Assembly (NCBI GenBank): GCA_022837365.1 | Contig: JALHHV010000139.1 | Span: forward strand, 1-7,116 | Source: Desulfovibrio sp. | Lineage (GTDB): Bacteria; Desulfobacterota; Desulfovibrionia; Desulfovibrionales; Desulfovibrionaceae | Direction: 5' to 3' | Length of the DNA: 7,116 bases | Part shown: piece by piece, positions 5,079 through 7,116 of the stretch | Position numbering within the stretch: position 1 is the stretch's first letter | Layout: each line of letters opens with the position of its first letter | Position numbers and translations under genes: made by a program | The notes under the pieces: generated by a model | The model's input: the letters and a program-made list of their open reading frames with translations, nothing else | The model's database searches: none | What the model was told of the DNA's origin: nothing

Positions 5079-6344
5079 ATGACCCGCAAGGACCGTACCG
5101 AAGGCATCTACAGCCGCCGCGAGGTGCTCGACGAGAGCGAGCGCAGGCAGTACTACCTCATCCAGCTGAAAGACCTGCTTTCCTACGCCTACCGCTATTC
5201 CGAGGACGTGAAGAAGCGCTTCGACCGCGCCCAGTTCAACGTGGAGAAGTTCAAGACCCTCACGGACCTCAAGCACATTCCCATCCTCAAGAAGAAGGAA
5301 CTCATCTTCCTCCAGTCCATGGGGCCGCGCCTTGGCGGGCTGCTGACCAAGGACCTCGGCGAGTTGAAGCGCGTGTTCCTTTCCCCCGGCCCCATCTTCG
5401 ATCCCGAAGACCGCGCCGACGACTACTGGGGCTACACCGAAGCCTTCTACTCCGTGGGCTTCCGCCCCGGCGACGTGGCCCAGATCACCTTCAACTACCA
5501 CCTCGCCCCGGCGGGCCTGATGTTCGAGGAACCCCTGCGCAACCTTGGCTGCGCCGTGGTGCCCGCGGGCCCCGGCAACGCGGCCACGCAGCTCGAGATC
5601 ATGTCCAAGCTGCGCGTGTCCGGCTACGTGGGCACGCCCAGCTACCTGCTGCACCTTGCCCAGAAGGCCGAGGAAAAGGGCATGAACCTGCGCAAGGACC
5701 TGTTCCTTGAAGTGGGCTTCGTCACCGGCGAAAAATTCTCCGAAAAGCTGCGCGCGCAGCTGGAGAAGAAGTTCGACCTGATCATGCGCCAGGGCTACGG
5801 CACGGCGGACGTGGGCTGCATCGGCTACGAATGCTTCCACAAGACCGGCTTGCACATCGCCAACCGCTGCTACGTGGAAATCTGCCATCCGGACACCGGC
5901 ATTCCGCTGAAGGACGGCGAGGTGGGCGAAATCGTGGTCACGGCCTTCAACAAGACCTACCCGCTGATCCGCCTTGCCACCGGCGACCTGTCGTACATCG
6001 ACCGTTCGCCCTGCCCCTGCGGCCGCACCAGCCCGCGCCTGGGCTCCATCGTGGGCCGCGTGGACACCACGGCGCGCATCAAGGGCATGTTCGTGTACCC
6101 GCACCAGGTGGAACAGGTCATGTCGCGCTTCGAGGAAATCAAGCGCTGGCAGATCGAGGTCACCAACCCCGGCGGCATCGACGAGATGACCCTGTTCATC
6201 GAGGCCAGCAACTTCAAGCGCGAGGACGAACTGCTCCACCAGTTCCGCGAGAAGATCAAGCTGCGCCCGGAACTGAAGATCCTCGCGCCGGGCACCCTGC
6301 CCCCGCAGATCCGTCCCATCGAGGACAAGCGGGTATGGGACTAG
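5079..6344 (+). CDS. Phenylacetate-CoA ligase (PaaK)-like adenylate-forming protein with degenerate P-loop
   Basis: The 421-residue protein aligns by motif with PaaK, which activates aryl acids to CoA thioesters through an acyl-adenylate; about 420-440 residues is normal. Family features include RPGD (129-132), GTPSYLL (185-191), YGTADVG (240-246), the ribose-binding Asp303 in RLATGDLS, the Cys pair CPCGRTSPRLG (312-322), and the hinge GRVDTTARIKG (326-336). The C-terminal lysine in EDKRVWD (K417) is also present. The expected ATP phosphate loop (SSGTTGKPT in PaaK) is replaced by LSPGPIFDP (101-109), lacking the Thr-rich glycine loop. Adenylation may therefore be altered or lost. Start ATG 5079 has AAGGAG at 8-nt spacing; an upstream extension to 4926 crosses promoter-like DNA and is rejected. 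In anaerobes such enzymes salvage aryl acetates from amino-acid fermentation, but the substrate here is unproven. The end overlaps the next gene by 10 bp. Confidence 0.9.
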   Translation: MTRKDRTEGIYSRREVLDESERRQYYLIQLKDLLSYAYRYSEDVKKRFDRAQFNVEKFKTLTDLKHIPILKKKELIFLQSMGPRLGGLLTKDLGELKRVFLSPGPIFDPEDRADDYWGYTEAFYSVGFRPGDVAQITFNYHLAPAGLMFEEPLRNLGCAVVPAGPGNAATQLEIMSKLRVSGYVGTPSYLLHLAQKAEEKGMNLRKDLFLEVGFVTGEKFSEKLRAQLEKKFDLIMRQGYGTADVGCIGYECFHKTGLHIANRCYVEICHPDTGIPLKDGEVGEIVVTAFNKTYPLIRLATGDLSYIDRSPCPCGRTSPRLGSIVGRVDTTARIKGMFVYPHQVEQVMSRFEEIKRWQIEVTNPGGIDEMTLFIEASNFKREDELLHQFREKIKLRPELKILAPGTLPPQIRPIEDKRVWD

Positions 6345-7116
6345 CCGGAACCCGGAATACCGGCGGACGCGGGGCGGGAGCCTTCCTGCCCTGCGTGCCG
6401 CTGCTCCTGCTCGTGCTTCTGTCCGTGCTGCTTGCGGGCGGCTGCGCCGTGGCGCGGCCGTCCCCAGGCTCGGGGGGCACGGGCGGCACGGGTGGCGCGG
6501 CGGGGGCGAACACGCCCCGCCTGCCCGACGGCACGCTGGTGACGGTGTCCAGGGCCGGGGAAATCCGCGCCGTGGACCCGGCCGACGCCGCGCGGCAGGC
6601 CCTGCGCCACGATTACATCCTGCTTGGCGAATCGCACACCAGCGCGTGCGACCACCGGGCGCAGGCGGCGTTCGTCACTGCCCTGCTGGCGGAGGGCGCG
6701 CGCCCGGCCGTCGGCCTGGAAATGGTGCCCCGCGACGGGCAGCCCGCGCTGGACGGTTTTTCGCGGGGGGCCACCCCGCTGGCCGACCTGCCCGCCGCCC
6801 TCGACTGGCCGAAGACCTGGGGCTACGACTTCGAGCTGTACAAGCCGGTGTTCGCCGTGGCGGACTGGGCGCGCCTGCCCGTGCACGGCCTGAACGTGCC
6901 GCAGCGCGTGGTGCGGCAGGTGAGCCGGGGCGGGCTGGAAGCCGTGCCCGAGGCCGACCGGGCCTGGCTGCCGCCGTCCATCATCGACCCCGCGCCGGAA
7001 CAGCGGGCCACGCTGGCCGCCATCTTTCGCGAACACGCGGCCATGCGTGCCGGGCGCGCGGCCCAGGACAAGGGGCAGCCGGGCCAGACGAGCCCGGCCC
7101 CGCCAGCCGGTCCGGC
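6335..7116 (+). CDS. ChaN-like (DUF399) lipoprotein, 3' end outside the window
   Basis: The frame stays open from ATG 6335 to the window edge (260 whole codons). An Arg-containing N-terminus leads into a hydrophobic run (about 21-34), then LLAGGC with Cys37 as predicted lipid-modified residue. The lipobox is slightly atypical: A-G-G-C. A low-complexity Gly/Ala/Thr linker (44-59) follows. The domain carries ILLGESHTSACDHRAQ (95-110; His101, His107), GLEMVPRDGQ (127-136) and WGYDFELYKPVFAVA (162-176), which match the conserved order in ChaN-like proteins. That family, known from Campylobacter ChaN, is an outer-membrane-associated lipoprotein that binds haem between two subunits; haem or iron acquisition here is inference. 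Ribosome site GAGGA (6321-6325) lies within the previous gene, and the start overlaps that gene's last codons, indicating coupled translation. A G+C-rich Ala/Gly/Pro/Gln stretch near 239-260 departs from the core domain. Confidence 0.85.
   Translation, partial: MGLAGTRNTGGRGAGAFLPCVPLLLLVLLSVLLAGGCAVARPSPGSGGTGGTGGAAGANTPRLPDGTLVTVSRAGEIRAVDPADAARQALRHDYILLGESHTSACDHRAQAAFVTALLAEGARPAVGLEMVPRDGQPALDGFSRGATPLADLPAALDWPKTWGYDFELYKPVFAVADWARLPVHGLNVPQRVVRQVSRGGLEAVPEADRAWLPPSIIDPAPEQRATLAAIFREHAAMRAGRAAQDKGQPGQTSPAPPAGP

Noticed and set aside
4833..6239. 468-codon open frame on the minus strand
   Set aside because: It is antisense to the PaaK-like gene, whose family motifs are clear. The translation is low-complexity Val/Ala/His/Glu text typical of shadow frames.

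Overview
This is a G+C-rich bacterial window. Its gene repertoire is typical of an anaerobic deltaproteobacterium, most likely a Desulfovibrio/Nitratidesulfovibrio relative: a single-domain molbindin, an archaeal/anaerobe-type PaaK-like adenylate-forming enzyme, an HPP membrane protein and a ChaN-like lipoprotein. The taxonomic call is inference from gene content and base composition; no ribosomal marker is present.

Layout. (1) Positions 1-541: a complete monocistronic unit on the plus strand, with a promoter region, a 69-codon molybdate-binding Mop protein and a strong intrinsic terminator. (2) Positions 648-2200: a Fic-domain protein on the minus strand with an N-terminal winged-helix domain. 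Its Fic motif has Gln where the catalytic His belongs, while its inhibitory motif is intact. Upstream lies an unusual array of five 11-bp repeats, with a sixth copy over the start codon. (3) Positions 2253-2368: tRNA-Phe(GAA) on the minus strand with its own terminator. (4) Positions 2467-4055: a two-gene minus-strand operon (short-chain dehydrogenase, then a 191-residue protein of unknown function) behind a near-consensus sigma-70 promoter. (5) Positions 4068-4661: an HPP-family membrane protein, minus strand. (6) Positions 4662-5078: a 417-bp divergent intergenic region. It holds an HcpR/CRP-FNR-type palindrome placed correctly for class II activation of the HPP gene, and a separate 34-bp imperfect dyad. 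(7) Positions 5079-7116: a plus-strand pair, a PaaK-like CoA ligase homologue with a degenerate ATP-binding P-loop, overlapping by 10 bp the start of a ChaN-like lipoprotein gene that runs off the window.

How the parts may work together. There is no single obvious pathway. The best-supported regulatory hypotheses are that the Fic/winged-helix protein binds the phased repeats in front of its own gene, and that the HPP protein (a family with nitrite-transport members) belongs to a nitrosative-stress regulon. The most unusual elements are the 11-bp repeat array with the His-less Fic protein, and the PaaK homologue lacking the usual Gly/Ser/Thr P-loop.
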